A DNA stretch of 64,000 bases, from NCBI GenBank assembly GCA_905182425.1, contig CAJJBP010000011.1, positions 1 to 64,000 on the forward strand, in the 5' to 3' direction. Of this stretch, positions 19,527 to 28,285 are shown piece by piece. The position numbers were made by a program, and so were the translations under genes. Origin of the DNA: an uncultured Planktomarina sp. GTDB lineage: Bacteria; Pseudomonadota; Alphaproteobacteria; Rhodobacterales; Rhodobacteraceae. Numbering within the stretch: position 1 is the first letter of the stretch; every line of letters begins with the position of its first letter. The notes beneath the pieces are model-generated. The model saw only the letters and a program-made list of their open reading frames with translations, ran no database searches and was not told where the DNA came from.

Positions 19527-20672
19527 CTATCCAAGACTAAGGTTTACTTCCAGTGGGCCTCTAAATGCCCAGCCACCCCAAGCTACAGGATTTCTCAATT
19601 CCATATTGGGAAATGCCTCAAATAATAGTGGTAAAGCAACTTTTGTAATCAATACGCTGCTTGCAGCCGCACCAGCACAAAAATGGGGCCCTGCACCAAA
19701 ATGTATAGATTGCCCAATCTCCCGTGTCAGATCGTATTCATCGGGGTTTACAAAAACACGCGGGTCTCGGTTAGCAGCCCCAAACATGAAAAACACACGG
19801 TCATCTTTCCTGAAATTATAGCCAAGTATACTCTGGTCTTCGGTCACCTGGCGCGGGCTCATTCCGATGGGTGACATCCAGCGTGCGTATTCTAAAAATG
19901 CCTTCCCCCAATCAGAGGTCCTCTCAACGTGAGCTCTTGCTTCCGGATTTTGCAAAACAGCAGCTACTGTTCCTGCAATCGCATCCCGAGGCTCGTTTTG
20001 CCCACCAGAAATAACCAATTTAATATTAGCTCGAATGCTTTCAAGTGATTGTCCTGCGTGATAAAGTACCGACAACACAGACTGATCTGGAATTTTTATC
20101 ATATCATTCAAGACCCGATCAATATGATAGTCAATATCAGCTGTCGCCACATTACAAGTCTGCTCAATAGTAGCATCGCCTACATAATTAGCACATCCAT
20201 TTATCATGGCCTGGCTTACTTGATCCATTTCTGCAGGTTTCATTTCACGCAGGCCAGTCATTGCGATCAACGCAGAACCAGAAACAGGCATGGCAAAATC
20301 AACAACAAGATCAATATTTTTTCTACCTCGAAGGTTTTTAATTATAGTACGAGTTGCGGCCTCAAATTTCTGAAACCAGACGTTCTTCACTGTCCGAGGA
20401 CTGAGGCTTGGGAAAATCTCTCGCCGCTCTTTCCGATGGTACTCACCATCTTTGCGCATCATATTTTCTCCCATCAACCGGGTCATAAGGCCATCAGGCT
20501 GCCGTGAGGAAAAAATCTCTATCCGTTTCTCTTGCTCGAAAACGTCAAACCGTCGCGTCATGAGAGCCGCGTTTAGTTGGGGAACAAATACAACAGGGGC
20601 AATTACTTGGATCTGTTTTAAGTCAGGGTATGGGTCATGCCAAAATTTTTTAAGGTCAATTTCGTAAAACAT
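19527..20672 (-). CDS. Cytochrome P450 with unusual I-helix motif
   Basis: A soluble bacterial P450 of 381 residues. The haem loop is FGAGPHFCAG (Cys is the haem thiolate ligand), and the K-helix ExxR appears as EYAR. HRKERREIFPSLSP matches the C-helix region. The I-helix, normally (A/G)GxxT with an acid-alcohol pair for O2 activation, here reads LVISGGQNEPRDAIAG, so the threonine is replaced by a Glu-Pro-Arg-Asp stretch. No ferredoxin or reductase gene is next to it. It is divergent from an SDR gene with 76 bases between starts, which may mean related substrates. The substrate is unknown. Confidence 0.9.
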   Translation of the reverse strand: MFYEIDLKKFWHDPYPDLKQIQVIAPVVFVPQLNAALMTRRFDVFEQEKRIEIFSSRQPDGLMTRLMGENMMRKDGEYHRKERREIFPSLSPRTVKNVWFQKFEAATRTIIKNLRGRKNIDLVVDFAMPVSGSALIAMTGLREMKPAEMDQVSQAMINGCANYVGDATIEQTCNVATADIDYHIDRVLNDMIKIPDQSVLSVLYHAGQSLESIRANIKLVISGGQNEPRDAIAGTVAAVLQNPEARAHVERTSDWGKAFLEYARWMSPIGMSPRQVTEDQSILGYNFRKDDRVFFMFGAANRDPRVFVNPDEYDLTREIGQSIHFGAGPHFCAGAAASSVLITKVALPLLFEAFPNMELRNPVAWGGWAFRGPLEVNLSLG

Positions 20673-20748
20673 ATTTTAAAGTTCATCATTGAAAACTGCT
20701 TTTGGCAAGGCCTTGACCCTCAGAGTTTTTGATAGCAAGAGGCGGTAC

Positions 20749-21393
20749 ATGACTTATCCAATACTTATAACAGGCGCGTCACGCGGATTGGGTGCTTCAA
20801 TGGCACTTAATTTTGCAAAACATCATCATATTGTTGCAGTAGCTAAAACGACCGGTGGGCTGGAAGAATTAGATGATCGAATCCAGGCTATTGGCGGGAA
20901 ATCTACATTAGTGCCACTTGACCTTACGGATCCAGATGCAGTGGCTTATTTATGCCGCTCAATCCATGATCGCTGGGGAGGCCTGCTTATATGGGCACAT
21001 TGCGCGGTACATGCCGCGCCATTAGCGCCAGCTAATTTCATCGATAGGAAGGACTGGGCCAAGTCAGTTGAACTAAACGTCAACGCAACTAGCATTTTAA
21101 TTTCAATGATATCACCCCTTTTGGGTCAACAAGGAACTGCATTATTTTTTGACGACAGTACAGCTGGGCAAAAGTTTTTAGGAAGTTACGGATCTACAAA
21201 AGCGGCTCAGATCGCTTTGGTAAAAAGCTGGCAGGCTGAAACTGAGAACACTGGCCCCAATATTCAAATACTTAAACCCGCCCCAATGCCAACAAGCACG
21301 CGCGCTCGTTTTTACCCAGGCGAAGATCGTACCTTACTATCAAGTTGCGATATCGAAGCAGAGCGACTTATTTCTCAAATCCACAAAACCTAG
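20749..21393 (+). CDS. Short-chain dehydrogenase/reductase
   Basis: A 214-residue NAD(P)-dependent oxidoreductase of the classical SDR fold. The cofactor motif TGASRGLG lies at residues 8-15 and the catalytic YGSTK (YxxxK) follows a serine in FDDSTAG. I chose the ATG at 20749 because AGAGG precedes it and the protein then starts MTYPILITGASRG; an upstream in-frame ATG at 20689 would add 20 residues with no SD. The NNAG-type motif after strand 4 is altered to AHCAVH, so the substrate class is uncertain. It lies divergent from the P450 and upstream of surE. Confidence 0.87.
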   Translation: MTYPILITGASRGLGASMALNFAKHHHIVAVAKTTGGLEELDDRIQAIGGKSTLVPLDLTDPDAVAYLCRSIHDRWGGLLIWAHCAVHAAPLAPANFIDRKDWAKSVELNVNATSILISMISPLLGQQGTALFFDDSTAGQKFLGSYGSTKAAQIALVKSWQAETENTGPNIQILKPAPMPTSTRARFYPGEDRTLLSSCDIEAERLISQIHKT

Positions 21394-21491
21394 CCCTCAC
21401 CTCACCAAAAATGTCACGATGACAATGGTAACCTTCCTTTAAATACTATTCGAGACTTGCCCGAGTGCGTTCAACCTTCTATCGAATGATT

Positions 21492-22274
21492 ATGCAGATA
21501 CTTATTACAAACGATGACGGAATTATGGCGCCAGGACTTCTGGTACTGCACAATATTGCAATAGAACTTGCAGGCCCACATGGTGAAGTTTGGATTGTTG
21601 CACCACAATCTGAACAATCAGGTGTCGGCCACTGTATCTCTTACACCAAACCTGTCTTGGTGCATCAATATGGTCCAAAAAAGTATGCGGTGGAAGGATC
21701 ACCTGCGGATTGCGTTTTGGCAGGTCTGAATGACCTTCTGCCTAAAAAACCTGATCTGGTTTTATCTGGTGTAAATAAGGGCAATAATGCAGCAGAAAAT
21801 ACGCTTTATTCGGGAACAATAGGTGCGGCAATAGAAGGGGCTTTGGCCGGTATACCCTCAATAGCCCTATCACAATTTTACGGACCTAGAAACATTGATT
21901 TAGAGAATAGCTTTGAATCAAGCGCCACCTTTGGGGCAGCGGCAGTACAAGCGTGCTTGGAAGCAGGATTTAAACGCGCGCACGATTATGCGCTTTTTTA
22001 TAACTTGAACTTCCCTCCTGTTCCTGCAGCAGATGTCTTGGGGGTGCGCGCAGTATCACAGGGCTATCGAGGGGATGGTGCGTTTAGTGCTTCAGCCACA
22101 AAAGCTCCAAATGGCCGAAAATTTTTATTTATGCATGGAAGGCCCCAACAAACACCAACGAAAGATGGGACAGACGCTGCTGTAAACTTATCAGGGTATG
22201 TCTCAATCACTCCCATGCGTGCTGACCTTACCGCACATGATCAGTTGGCTACTTTAGCCAAAAAGCTTAAATAA
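21492..22274 (+). CDS. surE: 5'/3'-nucleotidase SurE
   Basis: Metal-dependent nucleoside monophosphate phosphatase linked to stationary-phase survival. The metal-binding NDDG lies in [16 protein letters not shown] at the N-terminus, followed by [14 protein letters not shown] and [20 protein letters not shown], both family signatures. From ATG 21492 it has 260 residues, the usual length. An in-frame ATG at 21486 and a GTG at 21465 are alternative starts but lie outside the conserved N-terminus. It is followed immediately by pcm (ATG one base after the stop), as in the conserved surE-pcm-nlpD cluster. Confidence 0.95.
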   Translation: MQILITNDDGIMAPGLLVLHNIAIELAGPHGEVWIVAPQSEQSGVGHCISYTKPVLVHQYGPKKYAVEGSPADCVLAGLNDLLPKKPDLVLSGVNKGNNAAENTLYSGTIGAAIEGALAGIPSIALSQFYGPRNIDLENSFESSATFGAAAVQACLEAGFKRAHDYALFYNLNFPPVPAADVLGVRAVSQGYRGDGAFSASATKAPNGRKFLFMHGRPQQTPTKDGTDAAVNLSGYVSITPMRADLTAHDQLATLAKKLK

Positions 22275-22275
22275 A

Positions 22276-22914
22276 ATGATTTCCCCAGACGAGTGCAAAA
22301 TGCAGTTTTTGTTTAATCTACGCTCACAGGGAATGACAGATACGCGTGTTTTAAATGCAATGGAAAAGGTTGACCGAGGGCAGTACATTCGCGGTACATT
22401 TTCAGACCGCGCTTATGAAGACACCCCTCTACCTATCGCTTGCGGACAGACTATATCCCAGCCTTCCATCGTTGCACTTATGACGGCGGCACTCGATGTT
22501 CAGCCCCGAGATAAAGTTCTAGAAATCGGAACAGGTTCTGGCTACCAAGCAGCCATACTTAGCCATCTAGCAAGACGCGTTTATACTGTAGACCGTCATA
22601 GAAAATTGGTACGAGCAGCACGAGCAATATTTGAAGCTGAAAATATAGCAAATATTACTGCATTCACAGCTGATGGAAGCTGGGGATTAGAACAACTCGC
22701 GCCATTTGATAGGATTATTTTGACTGCTGCAAGTGAGGATCCGCCCGGCCCTTTGCTGGCACAACTCCGAATTGGCGGCATCATGGTGCTACCAGTTGGT
22801 CAATCAGATACAGTTCAAACTCTTGTAAAGGTGCTTAAAACTGAAAGTGGATTCGATTATAATGAATTACGTCCAGTAAGATTTGTGCCACTATTAGAGG
22901 GTCTGGGAAAATAA
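22276..22914 (+). CDS. pcm: Protein-L-isoaspartate O-methyltransferase
   Basis: Uses S-adenosylmethionine to methylate isoaspartyl residues and start repair of aged proteins. The 212-residue protein shows the family start ([19 protein letters not shown]), the substrate loop [22 protein letters not shown], and the SAM motif [14 protein letters not shown]. Post-motif residues [14 protein letters not shown] complete the fold. The ATG at 22276 is one base after the surE stop, so translation is probably coupled. It precedes the NlpD-like gene by 49 bases. The frame is intact. Confidence 0.96.
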   Translation: MISPDECKMQFLFNLRSQGMTDTRVLNAMEKVDRGQYIRGTFSDRAYEDTPLPIACGQTISQPSIVALMTAALDVQPRDKVLEIGTGSGYQAAILSHLARRVYTVDRHRKLVRAARAIFEAENIANITAFTADGSWGLEQLAPFDRIILTAASEDPPGPLLAQLRIGGIMVLPVGQSDTVQTLVKVLKTESGFDYNELRPVRFVPLLEGLGK

Positions 22915-22963
22915 AACGTTTAAAATTATCCTTTTTGCGGGATAACAGCGCGGAAAGAAGCGA

Positions 22964-24058
22964 ATGAAAAGTATTTATACAAATATTATAGTATTCATAT
23001 CCTTTGTGGGTCTGATATCATGTTCAATGGTCCCAGATGTTGATTTCCGAGACAACCTTGGTAGCCTTATAGATACATCGAAAGCAGCCAGAAGCGCTAT
23101 CAGAGCGCGTCCAAGCGCAGACGCACGTGGTATTATAACTTTCCCCAATTATCAAGTTGCTGTGGCCCAACGGGGAGACCGAATTATAGATGTGGCCAAT
23201 CGAATTGGAGCAAACTCCGAGGCATTGGCTCAATTCAACGGCATATCGCTTGATGCGGAGCTTTTGAACGGCGAAATAGTGGCATTACCTAATAAATTAG
23301 ACAACGTAGACCAGATGACTGCAACGGTGGTGTCTGTAACTGAACTTACTGATGCTCCCCAACCTATTGGACTGGACGAAGGATGGGAACCTGAACAGCA
23401 TAAAGTAAAACCAGGTGAGACTGCATTGACCATTGCCCGTTTGTATAACGTGGACGTTAGAGATTTAACCGAATGGAACGCGTTAGGTTCTGAAAATTCA
23501 GTTAGGCAAGGCCAATATCTTTTGATACCGTTAAATATTAATGTACCCACTGTGGCTGCACCTGGTGAAGGTAGCATAACACCTACTCCTCCAACCAGTA
23601 CAAGACCTCAACTACGTACGGCACCTTCAATTATTGCTCCAGTAGCGGCTAAACCAGTAGTGGCAGCTCCAGCTATCGATATTGGCCAGACCACAGAAGT
23701 TTCCCAAAGCACCGCTAAATTTGCAAGCCCATTGGTTGGTAACATTATTCGTGGTTATAAAAAGGGTAGCAATGACGGTATAGACATAGAGGCCGCTCCA
23801 GGCAGTCCAGTATTTGCTGCGGATGATGGCACTGTCGCAGCCGTCACAATAAATACTAGCGGAATAGCAATTTTAGTCATCAAACATGCAGACGGTATTC
23901 TTACTGTTTATACTAACATTGATAATCTAACCGTAAAAAATGGTGACAAAATTAAACGGGGTCAACAAGTTGCAACGGTACTCGAAGGCGACCCATCTTT
24001 CTTGCATTTTGAAGTACGTGAGGGTCTAAAATCAGTTGATCCAGACGAATATATTTAG
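22964..24058 (+). CDS. nlpD: NlpD-like LysM/LytM lipoprotein
   Basis: A 364-residue outer-membrane or periplasmic lipoprotein: the lipobox LISC with lipidated C20 ends the signal peptide. Two LysM peptidoglycan-binding modules follow (about 50-106 and 140-190; the second starts HKVKPGETALTIARLYN). A Pro/Ala-rich linker leads to a C-terminal LytM/M23 domain (about 265-360). In M23 enzymes the zinc is held by an H before GIDI and an HxH near the end; here the first His is missing (GSNDGIDIEAAPGSP) and only LHFEVREG remains. By analogy with E. coli NlpD this would be an activator of a cell-wall amidase instead of an enzyme. Its position after surE-pcm supports NlpD. Confidence 0.88.
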   Translation: MKSIYTNIIVFISFVGLISCSMVPDVDFRDNLGSLIDTSKAARSAIRARPSADARGIITFPNYQVAVAQRGDRIIDVANRIGANSEALAQFNGISLDAELLNGEIVALPNKLDNVDQMTATVVSVTELTDAPQPIGLDEGWEPEQHKVKPGETALTIARLYNVDVRDLTEWNALGSENSVRQGQYLLIPLNINVPTVAAPGEGSITPTPPTSTRPQLRTAPSIIAPVAAKPVVAAPAIDIGQTTEVSQSTAKFASPLVGNIIRGYKKGSNDGIDIEAAPGSPVFAADDGTVAAVTINTSGIAILVIKHADGILTVYTNIDNLTVKNGDKIKRGQQVATVLEGDPSFLHFEVREGLKSVDPDEYI

Positions 24059-24079
24059 TATCAGTTTCTGGATAGAATG

Positions 24080-24916
24080 CTAAAGCTGCACGCCATTTCT
24101 TCCCGCAAAATCCATAAAAAATTGCCAAGCTACGCGGCCTGAGCGAGATCCGCGTGTGGCTTGCCATTCAATTGCCTCTGCTTTTACAACATCAGAATTT
24201 GCAACGATTCCATAAGCTGCGAGATAGCCATCAATCATTTGCAAATACTCGTTTTGGTCGCAAGGGTAGAAACCTAGCCATAGACCAAAACGGTCAGACA
24301 AACTGACTTTTTCCTCCACAGCTTCACCCGGATTTATAGCATTGGACGCTTCATTCTCGATCATATCTCGAGGCATCAAGTGCCGACGATTAGACGTGGC
24401 ATAGAATATTACATTTTCTGGTCGCCCCGCAATACCACCATCTAATACAGCTTTTATGGACTTATAATGCTGATCATCGTGGGAAAACGATAAGTCATCA
24501 CAAAACAATAGAAACCTATCCTTAGAACCACGAAGTAGTGTCAAAAGTCGTGTGACAGAGGGAAGATCTTCACGCTGCAGCTCTACTATTTTTAAACCTA
24601 AACCTTTTCGTACCGTTTCCGCATGCACCGCTTTGACTAAGGATGATTTACCCATCCCTCTTGCTCCCCAAAGAAGCGCATTGTTTGCAGGCATTCCTTG
24701 AGCAAACTGGAGTGTATTTTGCAAAAGGGTATCGCGACAACTCTCAATCCCGACAAGAAGATCAAGATCAACACGCGAGACATTGGGAATAGCCTCTAGA
24801 TGATCTGGTTTCGTGTGCCAGAGATACGCATCTGCAGTGGAGAAATCTGGCGTCTTAAGCGGTGCAGGTGACATCCGCTCGAGTGCATTAGCAATCTGTT
24901 CAATTGGATTTGTCAT
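24080..24916 (-). CDS. DUF815 AAA+ family ATPase
   Basis: A 278-residue predicted ATPase of the DUF815 family (AAA+). Walker A is GARGMGKSSL around residue 86; Walker B is FLLFCDDLSF; the sensor-like YATSNRRHLMPRDM and the C-terminal GSRSGRVAWQF are typical. Function in the cell is not established for the family. Its ATG overlaps the tatC stop by one base (TAATG), so it is co-translated with the Tat operon, a link seen in other alphaproteobacteria. It converges with the nlpD-like gene 21 bases away. Confidence 0.9.
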   Translation of the reverse strand: MTNPIEQIANALERMSPAPLKTPDFSTADAYLWHTKPDHLEAIPNVSRVDLDLLVGIESCRDTLLQNTLQFAQGMPANNALLWGARGMGKSSLVKAVHAETVRKGLGLKIVELQREDLPSVTRLLTLLRGSKDRFLLFCDDLSFSHDDQHYKSIKAVLDGGIAGRPENVIFYATSNRRHLMPRDMIENEASNAINPGEAVEEKVSLSDRFGLWLGFYPCDQNEYLQMIDGYLAAYGIVANSDVVKAEAIEWQATRGSRSGRVAWQFFMDFAGRNGVQL

Positions 24917-25800
24917 TAAGACTTATTTCCTGGTTGGCCATCATCCGAGAAGAGGTCATCATCGGATACGCCTTGTTCTCTAAGATATGCATTACGTTTA
25001 CGTTCCACGTATACAACCAACCAAATCGAGATCTCATAAAGACCGTAAACAACTACAAACAAAATAACTTGTGTCACAACATCTGGAGGGGTCACTATAC
25101 CAGCCAGTATTAAAATACCAACAATTGCAAATTTACGCACATTACGCAGGCCTTCCGCAGAAACAAGTCCGGCCTTCCCCATCAAGGTCAATAAAACCGG
25201 GAGTTGAAAGCATATTCCAAAAGCCATTATGAACTTCAAGACAACATCTAACGTCTCGCGAACGGATCCTAAGAAACGCGTCTTGAGAGCATTATCGGCC
25301 GGGTCAAACTCAGTACCAGTGATCAATGCTGTCACAGTCGGCATAATGTCTGCATAACCAATAAAGAAATTCAAAGCGAGCGGGCTAACGATAAAATGAG
25401 CAAAAGCGGCACCCAACATAAACAAAACTGGCGAAGCTACAATAAAGGGTAAAAACGCGTTTTTCTCCGCCTTATAAAGTCCGGGAGCAACAAACCTCCA
25501 GAGTTGATAACCTATTACAGGCGATGAAACGGCCAAACCGAAAATTACCGAAATTCTAATTAACACAAAGAACTTTTCTTGTGGTGCAGTGAAAATTAAT
25601 TGTGCAACTTCACCACGGTTTCTTAAAATATCGGCAATTGGTTCAGCGAGAAAGTTCAGGATGTATTCAGCTACAAAAAAACATGCAAACAGACCTACTA
25701 TGAAAGCTATTGCCGCGCGGATTAGACACTTTCTCAGCTCAGTCAGATGCTCCATGAGAGGCGCCGCTGTATCGTCTAATGTATCATTGTCAGTACTCAT
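24916..25800 (-). CDS. tatC: Twin-arginine translocase subunit TatC
   Basis: The multi-spanning receptor of the Tat export pathway for folded proteins. The 294-residue protein has six membrane helices; the cytoplasmic N-terminus contains MEHLTELRKCLIRA, with the conserved E of the signal-peptide binding site, and the first periplasmic loop and FAPQEKF-like segment (TAPQEKFFVLIRISVIFG) match TatC. Later motifs are YQLWRFVAPGLYKAEK and LTLMGKAGLVSAEGLRNVRKF. The start overlaps the tatB stop (ATGA, 25797-25800). C-terminal tail is charged. The frame is intact. Confidence 0.97.
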   Translation of the reverse strand: MSTDNDTLDDTAAPLMEHLTELRKCLIRAAIAFIVGLFACFFVAEYILNFLAEPIADILRNRGEVAQLIFTAPQEKFFVLIRISVIFGLAVSSPVIGYQLWRFVAPGLYKAEKNAFLPFIVASPVLFMLGAAFAHFIVSPLALNFFIGYADIMPTVTALITGTEFDPADNALKTRFLGSVRETLDVVLKFIMAFGICFQLPVLLTLMGKAGLVSAEGLRNVRKFAIVGILILAGIVTPPDVVTQVILFVVVYGLYEISIWLVVYVERKRNAYLREQGVSDDDLFSDDGQPGNKS

Positions 25801-26384
25801 TTAATTTTACCAGATTTCTTAGTCTTAGTACTTTCCAAGACTTTCTTATCTAACCGTTTACCCGTTACTTTTTTTGTTAACGGTTTTGAAGCCTCTTTTG
25901 CTAATTTTTTTTTCACAGTGGCCTTTTTGGAAGCTAGCTTTTGAGGAGCTGTTTTTTTGACAGCTGGCTTGTCATGGGCTACTGATGAGGAATTCAACAC
26001 TTCGTTAGCATTTTCAGCTTTTACTGAACCCAGGCGTTCTTGCGATTTTTTGGCCGCAGCCTCGTGCATCTTTTTTTTCTGATTGGCCCGTTTCTTGACC
26101 AGTTTAGTGGTTTCAGAGCCTGGCACAAAATCTTTCCATTTAGGTGTTGGATCGCTAACCATCTGTGCGGTGTCTGTGATGGAGTTCATTGATTCCATCG
26201 CATCCTCCATACCAGATTCCTCCGCTGCATCATGCATGGCACTCGAAAAGTCTCGAGCCATGCCTTTTGCTTTCCCAACAAATTGACCAACTTTTCGAAA
26301 CACAATTGGAAGTTCTTTAGGACCAATCACTATGAGCGCAACAATTCCAACGACCATAATTTCAGCCCAGCCTAATCCAAACAT
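25797..26384 (-). CDS. tatB: Tat translocase subunit TatB with Lys-rich tail
   Basis: Partners TatC in the Tat receptor complex. The N-terminal membrane helix (about residues 5-22, MFGLGWAEIMVVGIVALIVIGP) with GPKELP and the amphipathic helix VFRKVGQFVGKAKGMARDF are diagnostic. ATG 26384 is preferred because AAGGAG precedes it; a TTG at 26387 adds one residue. The 195-residue length is somewhat long: the last ~75 residues form a low-complexity tail very rich in Lys, Ala and Thr (for example KKATVKKKLAKEASK), probably disordered. It follows tatA by 35 bases. Confidence 0.95.
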   Translation of the reverse strand: MFGLGWAEIMVVGIVALIVIGPKELPIVFRKVGQFVGKAKGMARDFSSAMHDAAEESGMEDAMESMNSITDTAQMVSDPTPKWKDFVPGSETTKLVKKRANQKKKMHEAAAKKSQERLGSVKAENANEVLNSSSVAHDKPAVKKTAPQKLASKKATVKKKLAKEASKPLTKKVTGKRLDKKVLESTKTKKSGKIK

Positions 26385-26419
26385 CAAAAACTCTCCTTAA
26401 ATTTAGGGAATAAATAGAA

Positions 26420-26647
26420 TTAGGATTTGTCTTTCTCGGCTTCTGGAGTGACATCTTTTGCGGCTTCAGAAGCAGCATCTTCAATTTCATTTGTACTGTC
26501 ATTCACGCCTTTTTTGAATGCAGTGATACCTTTGCCCATTTCACCCATCATAGCTGAAATTTTGCCACGACCAAAAAGAACCAGAACAACTAGTGCTATG
26601 ATGAGATATCCCATTGGTGGGATGTTTGTGAGGAAAGCTAGTGTCAT
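26420..26647 (-). CDS. tatA: Tat translocase subunit TatA
   Basis: Pore-forming subunit of the Tat pathway. From ATG 26647 the protein has 75 residues: an N-terminal membrane helix (MGYLIIALVVLVLFGRGK, with the FG hinge), an amphipathic helix (MMGEMGKGITAFKKGV) and an acidic tail (ENEIEDAASEAAKDVTPEAEKDKS-like). I chose 26647 since family members begin a few residues before the helix; an in-frame ATG at 26746 would add 33 unrelated residues. It is first in tatA-tatB-tatC-DUF815. The upstream 437 bases carry no gene. Confidence 0.93.
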   Translation of the reverse strand: MTLAFLTNIPPMGYLIIALVVLVLFGRGKISAMMGEMGKGITAFKKGVNDSTNEIEDAASEAAKDVTPEAEKDKS

Positions 26648-27084
26648 ATTAAAGAGTATCCTTCTTTTAGATTTCAGATATGTGTAAATCAGAAGACTGG
26701 CCACAGAAAGCAAAAATGTCAGAAATTTCGAGTTTAAGCGCGTCAACTGCCATTATTAGGTCAGTATGTCATAAAAGACCGGTTATTTACAATTAATCAA
26801 ATTCTCAGATATCGGAATCTATACAGCGTCCATGCTCTAAAAATTGTTTAATTTTTGGGTGTTTTTTATTAATATATTAGTCCCCAAGCCTCATCCGGCA
26901 TACCCATTAAAGGCGAAAGAGGCATAGAAATAAAATAACAGAAGCCTAAAAATTGAGGGTGATTTAGACAAACAAACATCGAACTAAAGGCCATTTATCT
27001 CGTATTGATAGCCCTAATTGAGATACATGCTATGAATCTTCCAATGCGGCCAAAGCTTTGTCTCAAAAATTTACAAATCACTAT
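26648..27084. other. Gene-free AT-rich gap upstream of tatA
   Basis: I see no plausible coding frame, RNA gene or repeat family here. One small AT-only dyad (AAAAATT-GTTT-AATTTTT, 26839-26856) is present; on the plus strand it is followed by a T-run, but no plus-strand gene ends before it. The tat promoter should lie in the part nearest 26650-26760; I cannot place -35/-10 boxes with confidence. Confidence 0.5.
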
Positions 27085-28161
27085 CTAAATGAGTTTTGGA
27101 AAGACATAACAGTTTTTACGCGGCGCCAAAAGCCAAAACGGAGTTCCCAGTTTAGGCAAAAAAACTGATGGGACAGAAGCAGTCAAAATTGCTCCTTCAT
27201 CAAGCTCAAAATCTACCAAGGAATTTTGCCCTAAAAACCGCGCACGGCAAACAACCCCATGTGCCGCTTGCCCCATCGCATCGGTAGGAATCGGACCGTG
27301 ACCAGATCGGTCAAAATCAATCCGAATGTGCTGTGGACGGATAACAATGTCAAGTTCTGTACCATCCGGATGACCTGGCGCAAAAAATTCGCCAAATGGA
27401 GTGTTGGCCAATGCTCCCTTCACAACCGTTTGTATCAAATTTATATCACTAAAAAACGCAGCAGCTTCTCTGTCTATTGGGGAATTGTAAATTGTGTACG
27501 GAGCTCCAGATTGGATAATTCGTCCGCCTCGCATGAGAGCAATTTCATCAGCCATTTTCATAGCCTCTGATGGATCATGTGTAACCATCAATACTGCTGC
27601 GCCATCCTCACGCAGAACTTTTAATGTTTCATCGCGAATACCATCCCGAAGCCGATCATCTAAACCAGAAAAAGGCTCATCCAATAACATGATTTTCGGC
27701 TTTGGAGCCACAGCACGTGCCAAAGCAACCCGTTGCTGCTCACCGCCTGAAAGTTGATGTGGCATTTTCGATCCATAACCATTCAAATCAACTCGGTCTA
27801 ATAAGAGTTCCGCTCGATTTCGTTTATCAGCTTTTGTGCCCGAAAGCCCAAATGCTACGTTTTCCAAAACAGAGAGATGGGGAAACAATGCAAAATCTTG
27901 AAACATCATTCCAATATTGCGAAGCTCCGGCGGTACAATGTGCTTAGAATTACATATTAAAGCACCATCTACCAGAATTTCACCACTTTGTTGTTCTTCA
28001 ACACCAGCAATCATGCGCAATGTGGTTGACTTTCCGCACCCTGACGGCCCTAAAAGGCACGTAACTTGGCCAGGCTGCAACTCAATTGAAACATCATCCA
28101 CAGCTGTAGTTTCCGCAAATCTGCGAGATAAATTTTTAATTTCTAGTCTCGGTTCTGACAA
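27085..28161 (-). CDS. ABC transporter ATPase, FbpC/PotA type (orphan)
   Basis: ATP-binding subunit of a binding-protein-dependent importer, 358 residues. Walker A GPSGCGKST, Q-loop MMFQDFALFPH, signature LSGGEQQRVALARA, Walker B IMLLDEPFSGLD and the switch His in VTHDPSEAM are present. A C-terminal TOBE-like domain (from about residue 250, with IVIRPQHIRID) fits the iron(III)/spermidine-putrescine/sulfate group. The combination resembles FbpC of ferric iron uptake, but this is a family guess. No permease or periplasmic binding protein lies next to it, so partners must be elsewhere. Downstream is the gene-free gap before tatA. Confidence 0.9.
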   Translation of the reverse strand: MSEPRLEIKNLSRRFAETTAVDDVSIELQPGQVTCLLGPSGCGKSTTLRMIAGVEEQQSGEILVDGALICNSKHIVPPELRNIGMMFQDFALFPHLSVLENVAFGLSGTKADKRNRAELLLDRVDLNGYGSKMPHQLSGGEQQRVALARAVAPKPKIMLLDEPFSGLDDRLRDGIRDETLKVLREDGAAVLMVTHDPSEAMKMADEIALMRGGRIIQSGAPYTIYNSPIDREAAAFFSDINLIQTVVKGALANTPFGEFFAPGHPDGTELDIVIRPQHIRIDFDRSGHGPIPTDAMGQAAHGVVCRARFLGQNSLVDFELDEGAILTASVPSVFLPKLGTPFWLLAPRKNCYVFPKLI

Positions 28162-28285
28162 TAGCTTAAACCTATACTTACAAAAACACTCAGACTTATG
28201 TAATTTGGCAAATGTTAATTAGCAACAGCCGAGCTGCCTACAAATCGCTGTGTTAATAATACAGAACGTTTTTTATTGTGCAGCT

